Position numbers and translations under genes: made by a program
Notes under the pieces: model-generated
What the model was told of the DNA's origin: nothing
What the model saw: the letters and a program-made list of their open reading frames with translations, nothing else
The model's database searches: none
Shown here: positions 4,584 through 5,816 of the stretch, in pieces
Layout: each line of letters starts with the position of its first letter
How positions within the stretch are numbered: the stretch's first letter is position 1
Source: Planctomycetota bacterium
Lineage (GTDB): Bacteria > Planctomycetota > SBBH01 > JACQRN01
Length of the DNA stretch: 5,816 nucleotides
Direction: 5' to 3'
Assembly (NCBI GenBank): GCA_016206515.1
Contig: JACQRN010000352.1
Span: forward strand, 1 to 5,816

Positions 4584-5816
4584 ATGTCCCTCTCTTCCCC
4601 CCTCGGCCTCTGGCTCCTGGTCCTTCTCCCCGTCGCGCTCGTTCTGGAATGGTTGCGCCGCGCGGCGCGCCGCAGGGTCGTCCCTTCCCTCGTCCTATGG
4701 GAGGAGGTCGCGCGCGCCATCGGGCCGCCGCCGCGGACGCGGAGGTTCGATGCGTCTGTCGCGGCGCTCGTGGTCGGGTTCTCGTCGTGCGCCCTGGCCG
4801 CCTCGGGGGCCGGGCTCCCGCTTCCGGGGGGCACGGTCCGTGACATCGAAATCGTGCTGGACCGCTCGGCGGCATCGCTCGCCCGCCTCGCGGACGGCCG
4901 GACCCGGTTCGAGGCGCAGAGGGAGGAGGTTCTCTCGCTCCTCCGGGGGTGTTCGGACTCGGACGATGTGCGGCTCTCGGTCGAGCCCGGTTCCATGCGG
5001 GCGGACCGGCGCGGCGCGGCGCGGATGCTCCTGGAGCGCGTCGAGCCGTGCGCCGATCCGGCGTCTGCCTGGCCGGAGGGGGGGACGCCTGCAGGACGGA
5101 CCCGCTGGCTCGTCGCCCCCGCTTTGGAGGGGGAGGTCCCCGGGGGATGGCTCGCGTGGGCGCCGGCGGACGGGGCGGGGAATGCGGGGTTCGCCGCAGC
5201 GGCGGTTGGGGAGCCGGACCGCGACGGACGCGCCGATCTTCTCATCCGGGTCGCGGGGTCGGGTGCCGCCGCGCCCGTGATCGCCTCGGTCGAGGCGGAC
5301 GGGGAATCGCTCGCGGCCGTGCCGCGCGCGGCTGTGCCGCTCGCCTCCGCCGTGCTGACGCCGGGCCCCGGGGGCGCCGCGTCCCATCTGTTCCCCTCCC
5401 TGCCACTTGGCGCTCGCAGCCGCCTCGTCTGCCGGCTCTCCCCGGGCGGGTCGCTCGCGGCGGACGATGAGGTCGCGTTCGTCCCGCGCCGCTCGCCGCG
5501 CGCGGGGTATCTTGGCGACGTCCCCGCGCCGGTCCGCGCTGTCCTGGAGGCGGCGGGCGCGGAGGGGATCGCGCTCCCCGACGGCTCGCTCGCGGCCTCG
5601 GTCGACATCCTTGTGGTCTCGGGGCTTCCTCTCCCCGCCCTGCCACGTGGCGGGGCCCCCTCGGGGGTCTTCCTCGTCGGCGCCGCGCTCGGGCGGACGC
5701 CGTTCTCGCACGCGCCTTCCGTCGAGGACGGGGAGTTTCTCCCCGGCACCGATCCGCTCCTGCTCCGGGACGTGCCGCGCACGCCCCTGCGCGTTCGGGG
5801 GGAGGCGGCGCTCGTC
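4584..5816 (+). CDS. BatA-type membrane protein with a degenerate VWA-like domain (3' end outside window)
   Basis: The frame is open from ATG 4584 to the window end (411 residues) with no stop, so the C-terminus is missing. The N-terminus matches the BatA/aerotolerance N-terminal pattern: membrane helix about 5-23 (PLGLWLLVLLPVALVLEWL), a basic stretch RRAARRR, VPSLVLWEEV, then a second helix about 57-76. A VWA-like strand follows, DIEIVLDRSAAS (87-98), then TRFEAQREEVLSLLRGCSDSDDVRLSV, as in Bat proteins. The metal-site DxSxS reads D93-R-S95-A-A97, so the second Ser is lost. Later features fit the family: LAADDEVAFV (291-300), DILVVSGLPLPALPRG (341-356) and TDPLLLRDV (389-397), resembling the 'hPll..v' region of Bat-like proteins. 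A C-terminal helix would be expected beyond the window. The start is ATG 4584 because it directly precedes the first helix; GTG 4569 is possible but would add five residues of repeat-flanking sequence. It probably works with the DUF58 protein in a MoxR/Bat system. Confidence 0.85.
   Translation, partial: MSLSSPLGLWLLVLLPVALVLEWLRRAARRRVVPSLVLWEEVARAIGPPPRTRRFDASVAALVVGFSSCALAASGAGLPLPGGTVRDIEIVLDRSAASLARLADGRTRFEAQREEVLSLLRGCSDSDDVRLSVEPGSMRADRRGAARMLLERVEPCADPASAWPEGGTPAGRTRWLVAPALEGEVPGGWLAWAPADGAGNAGFAAAAVGEPDRDGRADLLIRVAGSGAAAPVIASVEADGESLAAVPRAAVPLASAVLTPGPGGAASHLFPSLPLGARSRLVCRLSPGGSLAADDEVAFVPRRSPRAGYLGDVPAPVRAVLEAAGAEGIALPDGSLAASVDILVVSGLPLPALPRGGAPSGVFLVGAALGRTPFSHAPSVEDGEFLPGTDPLLLRDVPRTPLRVRGEAALV

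Larger units (their letters stand above)
4400..4585 (-). pseudogene. Doubtful minus-strand reading frame of 61 codons, possibly a gene remnant
   Basis: Read on the minus strand, an ATG at 4585-4583 opens 61 codons ending in TGA at 4402-4400. The first third merely translates the heptamer array (NSQLPNPKSQ). The last 37 residues, from a possible GTG, look more protein-like: DDPGIPSLPG, then the amphipathic stretch VESLLKHLDLFRRLAGDGAL. Codon third positions there are largely G/C, as in the real genes. No family is recognised and no ribosome-binding site is evident. It could be the tail of a decayed or displaced convergent gene, or chance, since long open frames are common at this GC content. 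Confidence 0.15.

Noticed and set aside
4345..5280. Long + strand frame overlapping the kinase end and the BatA-type gene
   Set aside because: The product is Arg/Ser/Gly-rich with no domain and conflicts with the BatA-type frame, which shows membrane helices and family motifs.
5642..5651. Perfect palindrome GCCACGTGGC, with a near copy at about 5402-5411
   Set aside because: Both lie in the coding frame of the BatA-type gene and encode LPRG/LPLG with common codons. There is no promoter context, so chance or codon use explains them.
4400..5782. 460-codon minus-strand frame across the BatA-type gene
   Set aside because: Most of it is Ser/Arg/Pro-rich antisense shadow. Only the last part, beyond the BatA-type start, was kept as a doubtful remnant.
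1..5816. CRISPR array, tRNA or rRNA, transposase or phage genes
   Set aside because: No spaced identical repeats, no tRNA-like cloverleaf or rRNA stretch, and no transposase or phage motifs were seen on either strand.

Overview
The window is very GC-rich, clearly above 65% by eye, with strong G/C preference at third codon positions. All convincing genes lie on the + strand. The gene families (DUF58, BatA-type membrane protein, OmpR-type regulator, Cache-like histidine kinase) and the two-membrane style of the sensor suggest a high-GC Gram-negative-type bacterium. Acidobacteriota, Planctomycetota, Myxococcota and related lineages would all fit, but nothing here decides the phylum.

Layout. Positions 1-730 hold the 3' end of a membrane-anchored protein of unknown function. 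It overlaps, through ATGA, a DUF58 protein (727-1629) with an intact DxSxS metal-site motif. An 83-base gap (1630-1712) carries a heptamer-like repeat that starts inside the DUF58 stop region, a possible direct-repeat operator and a TANNNT -10 element six bases before the next ATG. Then come an OmpR/PhoB-type response regulator (1713-2411) and its histidine kinase (2408-4372), which overlap by GTGA. A 211-base gap (4373-4583) holds a small hairpin, a perfect four-copy heptamer array that is also a canonical G-quadruplex motif, and a second TANNNT-N6-ATG start. The last gene (4584 to the window end) is a BatA-type protein cut off by the window edge. Its von Willebrand A-like domain has lost the third residue of the DxSxS motif.

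How it fits together. DUF58 proteins and BatA-type proteins are partners in MoxR AAA+ ATPase/Bat clusters, which are linked to envelope stress, chaperone-like assembly and metal insertion. Here a complete two-component pair sits between the DUF58 gene and the BatA-type gene. The simplest reading is that an extracytoplasmic signal sensed by the kinase adjusts expression of the DUF58/Bat machinery and perhaps of the pair itself. No MoxR gene is visible, so it may lie outside the window.

The most notable signals are three. Both gene starts that follow an intergenic gap share the same leaderless-type geometry. Each gap carries a 28-base heptamer-period repeat. A G7 run at the regulator/kinase junction could serve as a ribosome-binding element or as a -1 slippage site.
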